Shown here piece by piece: positions 1-5,148 of a stretch of 5,690 nt of DNA. Every line of letters begins with the position of its first letter. Position 1 is the first letter of the stretch. The translations under genes were made by a program, and so were the position numbers. Origin of the DNA: Deltaproteobacteria bacterium. Lineage in GTDB: Bacteria > Myxococcota > XYA12-FULL-58-9 > JAUUZB01. The DNA lies in the NCBI GenBank assembly GCA_030590185.1, contig JAUUZB010000334.1:1-5690 (forward strand). The letters run 5' to 3'. The notes under the pieces were generated by a model. It searched no databases and had not been told where the DNA came from. It saw only the letters and a program-made list of their open reading frames with translations.

Positions 1-2
1 CG

Positions 3-104
3 AGGCGAGGGCCGGTGGGGAGCGAATGTTCTGTCGTCTCGACCGAGGAACACGCCAACATCATCGTCGGCCTGCTCCCCGGCCTGCCTTCGGGTCGACC
101 CTAG
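3..104 (+). CDS. Possible 3' end of a convergent gene (partial, weak)
   Basis: From the left edge to a TAG stop at 102-104, one plus-strand frame stays open for 33 codons and has mostly G or C in third positions. Its C-terminal residues would end EEHANIIVGLLPGLPSGRP. The stop shares a CTAG tetramer with the stop of the minus-strand lipoprotein gene (101-103), as can happen at tightly packed convergent genes. I recognise no family. The fragment is short and, in GC-rich DNA, an open frame of this length is expected by chance. A competing minus-strand reading starts with ATG ATG at 64-59, with a GGGGAG motif about 10 nt upstream, and runs off the window edge (MMLACSSVETTEHS...). At most one of the two is likely to be real. 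Confidence 0.22.
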   Translation, partial: RRGPVGSECSVVSTEEHANIIVGLLPGLPSGRP

Positions 105-3100
105 GGCACAAAAACGTTCGTCGGTTGAGCCGGGACCTCCACCGGCGTGTCCTGGGGCGATAGGTTGTGAGCGAGGCCGAGCTGGAAGTGGGAGTTGAGG
201 CCCCAAACCAACACGGAATGGCTGCTGGGTTGCTGTGGCACCGCACGGCCAGGGGCGATCCTGAAGACGGCGGTGGCTGCCTGATTGACCGGGACGATGG
301 TCGGCGTGGTCCCGCATGGGTAATTCGCACTGGTCTGCGGGTACCAACAGCTTTCGGTGGTGCTCACCCCCATCATCGTATTTTCGTTGTAGCCCCAGGC
401 GCTCGTGTAGGTTGCTCCGAGTATTCCCCCCCCGTTCTGATCGTAGACGACGGCGAAGCTCGTCGCGCCGGCGAAGAAATCCCTGATGACCCCGGTCGGC
501 AGGGCTACCTCTCCGATCTCTATGTCGCAGGGGAAATCGAGTGTGGTGCAGGTATCGGCCGTACTTCGGCCCAGGGCGCCGAAGCTGTTGTGGCCCCAGC
601 TCCACAGGGTGTTATCGTCGGTCACGCCCATGGAGACGGAGCCGCTAGCGCGGATGTCGACCCAGTTTCGAGTGGAGTCGGCTGGCCCCGGCGCATGCAG
701 GTCGTTGCCGTAGGAGCCGCGGGCGAGTTGCCCAAAGAAGTTGTCTCCCCAGGCCCAGAGGTCTTCGCTCGCTTCGACAATAGCCAGGCTGTGGCGCGAA
801 CCGGCGGCGATCTTTGAAAACGCAACCCCGGACAACAGCAAGGTCGGCGAGAGCAGGCAGGCGTCGACGGTGCCGTTAGGGCAATCGACGTGGGTGATGT
901 CGTAGTCGTAGAGCTGACCGGAGTCCCCTCTGCCCCAGCCATAGAGATAGCCGTTGGTCTTGAGGGCCAGCACGTGGCTACCCCCAACGGCGATGTCAGC
1001 CCAGTCGCTCTCGGTTCCGACGCGGGTGGGCTCGGGGTAATCGACGGCACTGGTGGAACCGACGCCGATGGAACCGTAGTTGTTCGAGCCCCAGGCGTAG
1101 AGCTCGCCAGTTTCGGTGATGCCGACCGCAAAGGAGTAGGAGGTGGTGTTGGACATTTCGACCTTCGCGAAGCGTAGGTCGGGGTCGACCAGGGTGGGGA
1201 TCACGATGTCGGCCCCCACGCTGGCGCTCCCCAGGCCGAGAACGCCGTTGTCGTTCTGCCCAACCGCCCAGAGGGCGCCGTTGTTCAGGAGATACAAACT
1301 CGAGGTGAAGTCGAAGCCGGGGCCGCCCGCCGCCACATCCACAACATAGACGCCCGGGAACTCCGGCACCACCGGGCTGCGGATCAGGGAGTCGATCTCC
1401 TCCCGATCATCGATGGAATCGCCGTCGGTGTCGGCCAGGGTCGGGTCGCTGCCGAAGAAGGCCTCCTCGCGGTCGAAGACGCCATCACCGTCCTGGTCGC
1501 TGACCAGGGCCAGGCTGATGAAATCGCCAGCCTGCAGGATGATATCCTCGAAGTCGACGTTGCTCACGACGCTGGTGGCCGGGATGCTGACGCTCGAGCT
1601 GCGCACCGACCAGAATTTGTGGATGGCGGCGTCGTAGGAGATGCCGTTGATGGCGGCGAGACAGCTGTCACCCTGGTTGTTGTCGATGGTGGTGATGGTG
1701 TTGCCGGTGTAGGTCATGGCGTCGGCCACCCTCAGTCCGAGGAGCTGGCTGGGGTCCGTCGGATCTCGATCGACGTTGGTGGCCACCGCGTAGCGCTCCA
1801 CCGTACCGTCGCCAAAGTCGAGCTCCACCACCGCCGTGCGGTTGAGGGTCTCCTCGGTGATGAAAACGTAGTTGCGGCCGTCCTCGTCGGTCATGCTGTA
1901 GGTGCCGAGCTCGAACATCAGTCCGGAGGGATTCTCCAACAGATTCATGGCCAGACCGGTTGGAACGTTGACGATCAGCGCGATCAGACCGGTGCTCTGA
2001 TCCACTTGAATGTCGACCGGCGTGCCCACGGCATTCTGGATACTGGCCAGGGTCGTGAAGGAGGCGGGATTGGCGGAATCGCGTTTGATCAGCGAGAAGT
2101 TGAAATTGCTCACCGTCACCGCCCGGTCGCCGACGTTGTGTACCCGAAAGCTCATGCCAACGACCCCACTGGTGATCGTCTGCGTATCAAAACAATCCTC
2201 GCGCAGGAGCTCGCGGAATTCTTCAGCGGTGCTGGTGATCGCCCCGGCGTCGAAACTGATGGTGGTCTCCATGGCGGTGGTCATCGAGGAGGAGGCGCTG
2301 ACGTCGGAGTGACTGGAGATGTTGGGCAAGGGATTGGCGCCAGCGTCGATCTCGTTGTTGATCTCCAGGTTGTTCTCCATGGCGAAGCGCGAGGAGACGT
2401 AGCTCGAGGAATGGGCGTAGGCCTCGTTCTGCGACAGGGTCGCAACGTAGGTTTCGCTCACCACCGAGCAGCCGGAGCTGAACGTTCCTTCAAAGCTAAC
2501 GTTGATGTCGCCGGCCAGCTCGACCCGGATTTGGCCGACCTCGGCCAGCAACGGGTGCTGGGACGACCAATCGCCCACGACCTCCTCGAAGTCGGTGAAC
2601 TGGTCGCCGTCGGTGTCGGCCAGGACCGGTGAGGTGTGGTGACTCATGGTGACTTCGTTGTAGTCAGACAGGAAGGCGTGCGGGGAGAGATCGTGGTTGG
2701 GACCGGTCGCGTCGTCGTCCGTGTCCATGTCGGTCAACGAGGAGGCATAGGTGAGCTCCACCCCGTCGTCCAAAGAGTCGCCATCGGTGTCGACGTTGCT
2801 CGGGTCGGCGCCGAGAGTTTTCTCCTGGTCGTCGCTGAGTCCATCGCCGTCGGTGTCGGCCACAAACGGGTTGCTGGCGACGGACGAGGAGCTGCTGGTG
2901 CCGCTCATGTCTTCGATGTTGATCGTCCACCCGGTCACCTCTTCGCAGTCGGTCAGGCCGTCCGAGTCCGAGTCGGCGGTGGTGCAGTTGGCGACGGTGA
3001 TGATCCGGTAGATCTCGGTTTTGATCGCCTCCTCGTTGCCCGCGGTGTCGATGGAGAAGAAGCTCAGGGTCGTGTTGTCGGCGAGGATGATCGGATCGCC

Positions 3101-3637
3101 GTAGGCCGTTGAAGCGGTGGTGGGTGAAGAGCCGTCGATGGTGTAGTAGGTCGCGGTACAGTTGGTACCGGTGCCATCGCAGGACAGGGTGATCGTCTGC
3201 TCGGCCCCGTAGTCACCGCCGGCTGGGCTCGCTGTGGTGATCGGATCGGCGGTGTCGGCTGCGCCGTCGCAGTCGGCGCCACTGGCATCCTCGGCGCAGG
3301 TTTGGCCCAGGGCGACGCAGTCGGTCTCGTCGCTCCATTCGCTCGCCGCGCAGCGTTGGACCGTGCCGCCGTCGCAGCGGGTCGCGTCCTCGGTGCAGCC
3401 GCCAACGACGCAGGTGGCGACGCCAGCCTCGACGCTGCAGCTGCTGCCGTCGGTGCTGCAGTCGCTCGCGTCCGTCCAGGCGCCCCCCTCACAATGTTGC
3501 ACGATGTCGCCGCTGCAGCGGCTCGCGTCGGCGGTGCACTCCCCCGACTCTTCGGAGCCGCCGCAGGCGGTGATCAGCGCCCCAAGGGCCAGGGCCCACC
3601 AAAATCGCGTCACCTTGAGGTCTGCCGTGTCGATCAT
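101..3637 (-). CDS. Large lipoprotein: protective antigen/binary toxin B-like region with C-terminal RCC1-like propeller
   Basis: A 1178-aa protein, probably lipid-anchored at the cell surface or periplasmic face. Domain order: signal peptide with lipobox I-T-A-C (Cys25); two six-Cys repeats (34-123); chitobiase-C-terminal/Fn3-like domain (about 131-212, with YTIDGSSPTT and SIDTAGNEE); calcium-binding repeats (222-355, DTDGDGLSDDQE and relatives); a region resembling anthrax protective antigen domains 2-3 (about 357-713); two further DxDxDG repeats (714-747); RCC1-like propeller (about 768-1178). The ATG at 3637 is chosen because GGAGG lies 6 nt upstream and it puts the signal peptide at the N-terminus; the frame is open upstream to a TTG at 3727, but that extension has no signal character. 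The family similarity is judged by eye from remembered sequences. Pore formation is inferred from homology and not shown; a purely structural or adhesive role is possible. It sits 166 bp downstream of two LuxR-type regulators on the same strand. No intrinsic terminator follows the stop. Confidence 0.93.
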   Translation of the reverse strand: MIDTADLKVTRFWWALALGALITACGGSEESGECTADASRCSGDIVQHCEGGAWTDASDCSTDGSSCSVEAGVATCVVGGCTEDATRCDGGTVQRCAASEWSDETDCVALGQTCAEDASGADCDGAADTADPITTASPAGGDYGAEQTITLSCDGTGTNCTATYYTIDGSSPTTASTAYGDPIILADNTTLSFFSIDTAGNEEAIKTEIYRIITVANCTTADSDSDGLTDCEEVTGWTINIEDMSGTSSSSSVASNPFVADTDGDGLSDDQEKTLGADPSNVDTDGDSLDDGVELTYASSLTDMDTDDDATGPNHDLSPHAFLSDYNEVTMSHHTSPVLADTDGDQFTDFEEVVGDWSSQHPLLAEVGQIRVELAGDINVSFEGTFSSGCSVVSETYVATLSQNEAYAHSSSYVSSRFAMENNLEINNEIDAGANPLPNISSHSDVSASSSMTTAMETTISFDAGAITSTAEEFRELLREDCFDTQTITSGVVGMSFRVHNVGDRAVTVSNFNFSLIKRDSANPASFTTLASIQNAVGTPVDIQVDQSTGLIALIVNVPTGLAMNLLENPSGLMFELGTYSMTDEDGRNYVFITEETLNRTAVVELDFGDGTVERYAVATNVDRDPTDPSQLLGLRVADAMTYTGNTITTIDNNQGDSCLAAINGISYDAAIHKFWSVRSSSVSIPATSVVSNVDFEDIILQAGDFISLALVSDQDGDGVFDREEAFFGSDPTLADTDGDSIDDREEIDSLIRSPVVPEFPGVYVVDVAAGGPGFDFTSSLYLLNNGALWAVGQNDNGVLGLGSASVGADIVIPTLVDPDLRFAKVEMSNTTSYSFAVGITETGELYAWGSNNYGSIGVGSTSAVDYPEPTRVGTESDWADIAVGGSHVLALKTNGYLYGWGRGDSGQLYDYDITHVDCPNGTVDACLLSPTLLLSGVAFSKIAAGSRHSLAIVEASEDLWAWGDNFFGQLARGSYGNDLHAPGPADSTRNWVDIRASGSVSMGVTDDNTLWSWGHNSFGALGRSTADTCTTLDFPCDIEIGEVALPTGVIRDFFAGATSFAVVYDQNGGGILGATYTSAWGYNENTMMGVSTTESCWYPQTSANYPCGTTPTIVPVNQAATAVFRIAPGRAVPQQPSSHSVLVWGLNSHFQLGLAHNLSPQDTPVEVPAQPTNVFVP
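104..1336 (-). other. RCC1-like seven-bladed beta-propeller (residues 768-1178)
   Basis: Seven copies of the RCC1 signature L-x-x-W-G-x-N-x-x-G-x-L-G are recognisable: LWAVGQNDNGVLGLG, LYAWGSNNYGSIGVG, LYGWGRGDSGQLYDY, LWAWGDNFFGQLARG, LWSWGHNSFGALGRS, TSAWGYNENTMMGVS and VLVWGLNSHFQLGLA. The W-G positions fall near residues 792, 849, 901, 963, 1014, 1081 and 1145, a spacing of 51-67 residues. Between them lie the typical A-G-x-x-H/F-S-x-A strands. Seven blades is the classical number for RCC1. Bacterial RCC1-like propellers are usually protein-binding modules. The first blade has V in place of W, and the sixth and seventh are the most divergent. Confidence 0.9.
1397..1498 (-). repeat. Second calcium-binding (TSP3-like) repeat pair (residues 714-747)
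   Basis: DQDGDGVFDREE and DTDGDSIDDREE are spaced 22 residues apart and joined by AFFGSDPTLA, the classical linker of bacterial thrombospondin type-3 repeats. The aspartates at loop positions 1, 3 and 5 and the glutamate at position 12 are present in both, so calcium binding is likely. The pair separates the toxin-like region from the propeller and could act as a calcium-stiffened hinge. Confidence 0.85.
1419..2862 (-). repeat. Dispersed identical 19-nt repeats from calcium-loop codons
   Basis: The plus-strand sequence tcgccgtcggtgtcggcca occurs without mismatch at 1419-1437, 2604-2622 and 2844-2862. On the coding strand it encodes the A-D-T-D-G-D core of three calcium loops. The identity is higher than the protein motif requires, which points to codon bias or gene conversion. 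Only these three sites are repeat copies; the span given covers them all. Confidence 0.85.
1499..2974 (-). other. Calcium repeats plus protective antigen/binary toxin B-like domains 2 and 3 (residues 222-713)
   Basis: Residues 222-355 hold acidic repeats (DSDSDGLTDCEE, DTDGDGLSDDQE, DTDGDSLDDGVE, DTDGDQFTDFEE) in the same arrangement as the calcium-binding end of anthrax protective antigen: a first DxDxDG loop followed by E-V-x-G-[YW]-T, and a final DFE-x-V-x-G followed by HPL. Residues 396-470 are rich in Ser/Thr/Asn like the membrane-inserting loop of domain 2. Residues 494-534 (MSFRVHNVGDRAV... TTLASIQN) recall the domain 2 stretch with R-Y-V-N-T-G and L-A-T-I. Residues 601-642 (VERYAVATNVDRDPTDPS... 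VADAM) recall the VERRIAAVNPSDPLE segment of domain 3, and 698-713 (DIILQAGDFISLALVS) recall its last strand. The comparison is from memory, without an alignment score. No furin-like basic cleavage site is seen. Confidence 0.7.
3002..3247 (-). other. Chitobiase C-terminal/Fn3-like domain (residues 131-212)
   Basis: The segment begins DPITTASPAGGDY, followed by alternating beta strands, YYTIDGSSPTTASTAY, an IILADNTTLSFF strand and SIDTAGNEE. This is the usual layout of the CHB_HEX_C-type immunoglobulin-like domain found in secreted bacterial proteins, where the first strand precedes a G-x-Y turn and the hallmark Y-T-D/L-D-G-S-x-P-T turn is followed by a strand and an A-x-D-x-A-G-N-x-S type end. 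It is usually an accessory domain rather than a catalytic one. Cys153 and Cys160 could form a local disulfide. Confidence 0.75.
3269..3538 (-). repeat. Two tandem six-cysteine repeats in the lipoprotein (residues 34-76 and 81-123)
   Basis: The cysteines fall at 34, 41, 49, 60, 67, 76 and at 81, 88, 96, 107, 114, 123. Both copies have exactly the pattern C-x6-C-x7-C-x10-C-x6-C-x8-C, offset by 47 residues. Shared positions also include T, D-A, R before the second Cys, V-Q before the third, and W with D before the fourth. Each unit probably folds as a small module with three disulfides, which fits an exported protein. Similar cysteine-rich modules follow the lipid anchor in many predicted myxobacterial lipoproteins, in my recollection. 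The function is unknown; a rigid spacer or a protein-binding module is plausible. Confidence 0.88.
3566..3637 (-). other. Lipoprotein signal peptide (residues 1-24)
   Basis: The N-terminus has charged residues (K8, R11), then a hydrophobic core FWWALALGAL and the lipobox I22-T23-A24-C25, which fits the signal peptidase II consensus. Cleavage before Cys25 would leave a lipidated cysteine followed by GGSEESGE, a flexible acidic tether. The +2 residue is Gly rather than Asp, which under the E. coli rule favours transport to the outer membrane; sorting rules may differ in this lineage. Confidence 0.9.
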
Positions 3638-3643
3638 TCTAAT

Positions 3644-3648
3644 CCTCC
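3644..3648 (-). promoter_or_regulatory. Ribosome binding site of the lipoprotein gene
   Basis: GGAGG on the minus strand, 6 nt from the ATG at 3637-3635. This decides the start codon over the upstream in-frame TTG at 3727. Confidence 0.88.
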
Positions 3649-3674
3649 GTCCATTGAGCTGTGTGTCAACGCAG

Positions 3675-3711
3675 GGTTCGCTTCCCCCGACCGCGGGCGA
3701 ACCTAGCGAAC
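3675..3711. promoter_or_regulatory. Cluster of GTTCGC/GCGAAC elements upstream of the lipoprotein gene
   Basis: Within the leader/promoter region, ggttcgc (3675-3681) pairs as an inverted repeat with gcgaacc (3697-3703, 15-nt gap), and gttcgct (3676-3682) pairs equally with agcgaac (3705-3711). A 10-nt direct repeat cgcagggttc brackets the cluster (3670-3679 and 3713-3722). The arrangement could be an operator for a dimeric regulator such as the neighbouring LuxR-type proteins, or alternative stem-loops in the mRNA leader. No regulator is known to bind it. Confidence 0.35.
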
Positions 3712-3735
3712 TCGCAGGGTTCCACAATGGTCAGG

Positions 3736-3766
3736 TCTAAACCGCGACTTGGGAGGTCGTAGTCAA
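3736..3766 (-). promoter_or_regulatory. Weak candidate promoter for the lipoprotein gene
   Basis: TTGACT (3766-3761, minus strand) resembles a -35 box, and TTTAGA (3741-3736) is a poor -10 candidate with a 19-nt spacer, longer than optimal. A perfect TTGACA also lies at 3669-3664 but is too close to the ribosome binding site to serve this gene. Read-through from the regulator genes is an equally good explanation. Confidence 0.18.
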
Positions 3767-3782
3767 TTCTCGAGTGCGTTTT

Positions 3783-3801
3783 CGGGCGCCCGCCCGGCGC
3801 C
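3783..3801. repeat. GC-rich inverted repeats just after the small regulator gene
   Basis: cgggc-gccc-gcccg (3783-3796) and the overlapping pair ggcgcc-cgccc-ggcgcc (3785-3801) can form mutually exclusive short hairpins immediately downstream of the 102-aa gene's stop at 3804. In the direction of transcription they are followed by AAAAC, not a T-run, so this is not a standard intrinsic terminator. It could weaken read-through or simply reflect GC-rich sequence. Confidence 0.4.
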
Positions 3802-3803
3802 GG

Positions 3804-4112
3804 CTAGGTTTCCGCGCGGGGGCAGGAGAGCAGGGCGATCAGCTCGTCGCGAGAGTTCACCCCGAGTTTCCGGTAGGTCGAGGCCAGCTGGTTGCAGACG
3901 GTGCGATAGCTCGTCTGCCGCTGAACCGCGATGGCGGGGCCGCGAAGCCCTTCGCAGACGAGCTGCGCGACCTGCCTCTCCGCCGGGGAGAGGCTGTCGA
4001 GGAGGGTCGAGCTGCCCTCGACGGGATAGCTCAAGATCACCATGTTCCCACCGTCGATCGCGACCGCGCGCAGGTCCGGCGGGGGCGGCAGGTCGTCGCG
4101 ATGTCCCGTCAC
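3804..4112 (-). CDS. Small HTH-only LuxR-type regulator
   Basis: A 102-aa protein with a GerE/LuxR-type DNA-binding domain at residues 41-95: LSPAERQVAQLVCEGL, then the helix-turn-helix with TSYRTVCNQL as recognition helix, then YRKLGVNSRDELIALL. Residues 14-33 (LRAVAIDGGNMVILSYP) match the strand pair before the HTH in the upstream regulator (VDHFDSDGRRYILARRND), so it looks like the C-terminal piece of that family without the sensor part. The start is the GTG at 4112, within GTGA formed with the upstream stop; no good Shine-Dalgarno is seen, which suggests translational coupling. It may bind DNA alone, or pair with the larger protein and alter its output. It has no receiver domain and no autoinducer-binding domain. 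A degraded paralogue is possible, but the intact frame and the conserved HTH residues argue for function. Confidence 0.88.
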   Translation of the reverse strand: MTGHRDDLPPPPDLRAVAIDGGNMVILSYPVEGSSTLLDSLSPAERQVAQLVCEGLRGPAIAVQRQTSYRTVCNQLASTYRKLGVNSRDELIALLSCPRAET

Positions 4113-5128
4113 GTGGTTTCGCTCTCGTCGAGTTTCTCGTCACCCGACACGGACCCGGCGAGGTACTTGACGAGCTCGGCGCGACTGTTGAGACCGAGCT
4201 TACGAATGGCCGTGCTCAGCGCTTGGGAGACCCGGGCCTCGCTCACCCCGAGGGCGTAGGCGACGTGTTTGTTCGCGAGACCAAAAGCTGCGTAGCGGGT
4301 GATCTGCCGCTCCTGCAGGGTCAAGGCCCGTGGGTCGGAGATCTGGGGATCGTTGCGCCGGGCCAGAATGTAGCGGCGGCCGTCGGAGTCGAAGTGGTCG
4401 ACCAGTGACCAACGGCCGGTGACCAAACCCCGCCAGGCGGTGAGCGCCGCGTCGGAGTCCTCCCGGCGCAAGGCGCCACGGCAGCGGTCGATCTCCTTGA
4501 TCGCCTCCCGCAAGGACCTGCGCGCCTCGCGGCCCTCCGCCTCGCCGGTGGCGTGGACCGTCCGCCCGTCGGCATCCAGCACTGCCTCCGCAGTATCGAT
4601 CGGCGACGAGGCACCCTCCAACGCCGCCCGTACGCGCATACCCGCATTGATGTGGGCCATGACGTGGCGCCAGCGCGTCTCCATGGCGTCGGAGATCACG
4701 GCACGCCTCGCCACCGGCGTAAAAAACATGCAACCTCGCCCGGTGATGTCGAGGGATTTGATCATCAAGAGGTCTTCGCAGTTCCATTCCGCCTTCCAGA
4801 ACGGCGCCCTCTTGAGATTCGCGGTGCCGCCAAACGCCTCGGCGAGGGAGATACAGACCCGCGGCGCGAAGTAGCTGCGCGAATGGTCCCGCGGCGCCAC
4901 CAGGCTGGAGGCAAGGATACGTTGTCGGGCCTCCGATCCACCTCGGAGAGAGACCAATTCATGGATACGGGGTTGACCGTTCTCGGCGATCTCGTAGGTC
5001 CAGGCGGCAACCCAGAAATCCGCAGGCAGCAGGTCCTCCGCCGTTTCGACCAAACCGCGGAGCCAGCTGTTTTCGTCGCCCTCGAGTCCGTAGCAGCACT
5101 CCACGAGGTCGATGATGGATCGTTTCAT
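4109..5128 (-). CDS. LuxR-type transcriptional regulator with N-terminal sensor and PAS-like region
   Basis: A 339-aa regulator. Residues 1-165 form an unassigned alpha/beta region, perhaps GAF-like, with WVAAWTYEI and GCMFFTPVARR strands. Residues 180-258 look PAS-like: AVLDADGRTVHATG, a helical stretch, then WSLVDHFDSDGRRYILA. Residues 269-323 are a LuxR/GerE HTH (LTLQERQITRYAAFGLANKHVAYALGVSEARVSQAL, KLGLNSRAEL; quoted in parts). There is no phosphoacceptor receiver domain, so it probably senses a ligand or a protein signal. The ATG at 5128 is preferred because AAGGAG lies 8 nt upstream; a GTG at 5152 in frame would add 8 residues and overlap the ettA stop by 4 nt (GTGA). It lies 20 nt downstream of ettA and overlaps the small HTH gene by 4 nt, so the three are likely co-transcribed. 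Target genes are unknown; the lipoprotein gene is the nearest candidate. Confidence 0.9.
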   Translation of the reverse strand: MKRSIIDLVECCYGLEGDENSWLRGLVETAEDLLPADFWVAAWTYEIAENGQPRIHELVSLRGGSEARQRILASSLVAPRDHSRSYFAPRVCISLAEAFGGTANLKRAPFWKAEWNCEDLLMIKSLDITGRGCMFFTPVARRAVISDAMETRWRHVMAHINAGMRVRAALEGASSPIDTAEAVLDADGRTVHATGEAEGREARRSLREAIKEIDRCRGALRREDSDAALTAWRGLVTGRWSLVDHFDSDGRRYILARRNDPQISDPRALTLQERQITRYAAFGLANKHVAYALGVSEARVSQALSTAIRKLGLNSRAELVKYLAGSVSGDEKLDESETT

Positions 5129-5136
5129 GGGTGTTG

Positions 5137-5142
5137 CTCCTT
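5137..5142 (-). promoter_or_regulatory. Ribosome binding site of the 339-aa regulator
   Basis: AAGGAG on the minus strand with an 8-nt spacer to the ATG at 5128-5126. It supports this start over the GTG at 5152, which has only a G-run in front of it. Confidence 0.8.
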
Positions 5143-5148
5143 GCCAAC

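Noticed and set aside
167..817. Plus-strand open frame (216 codons) opposite the RCC1 region
   Set aside because: Antisense to well-supported propeller blades, with no family resemblance; a shadow of the real gene.
1619..2632. Long plus-strand open frame (337 codons) opposite the lipoprotein gene
   Set aside because: It is antisense to the toxin-like region, has a low-complexity Gly/Val/His-rich translation without recognisable motifs, and is a known effect of GC-rich codon bias on the opposite strand.
1419..2862. CRISPR-like array from the repeated 19-nt sequence
   Set aside because: Only three copies, irregular spacing of hundreds of bases, and all lie in frame in codons for calcium loops.
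3664..3669. Perfect TTGACA as -35 box of the lipoprotein gene
   Set aside because: With normal spacing the -10 element would fall on the ribosome binding site and the transcript would start at or after the ATG.
3638..3727. N-terminal extension of the lipoprotein from a TTG at 3727
   Set aside because: It would bury the signal peptide 30 residues inside, has no Shine-Dalgarno, and conflicts with the GGAGG-ATG at 3637.
3783..3803. Intrinsic terminator after the small regulator
   Set aside because: The hairpins are followed by AAAAC in the direction of transcription, with no T-run; the TTTT lies on the wrong side for minus-strand genes.
4200..4787. Alternative minus-strand frame (195 codons) within the 339-aa regulator
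   Set aside because: It is an out-of-frame reading of the same strand, rich in Arg/Gly/Pro, while the overlapping frame contains a clear LuxR-type HTH.
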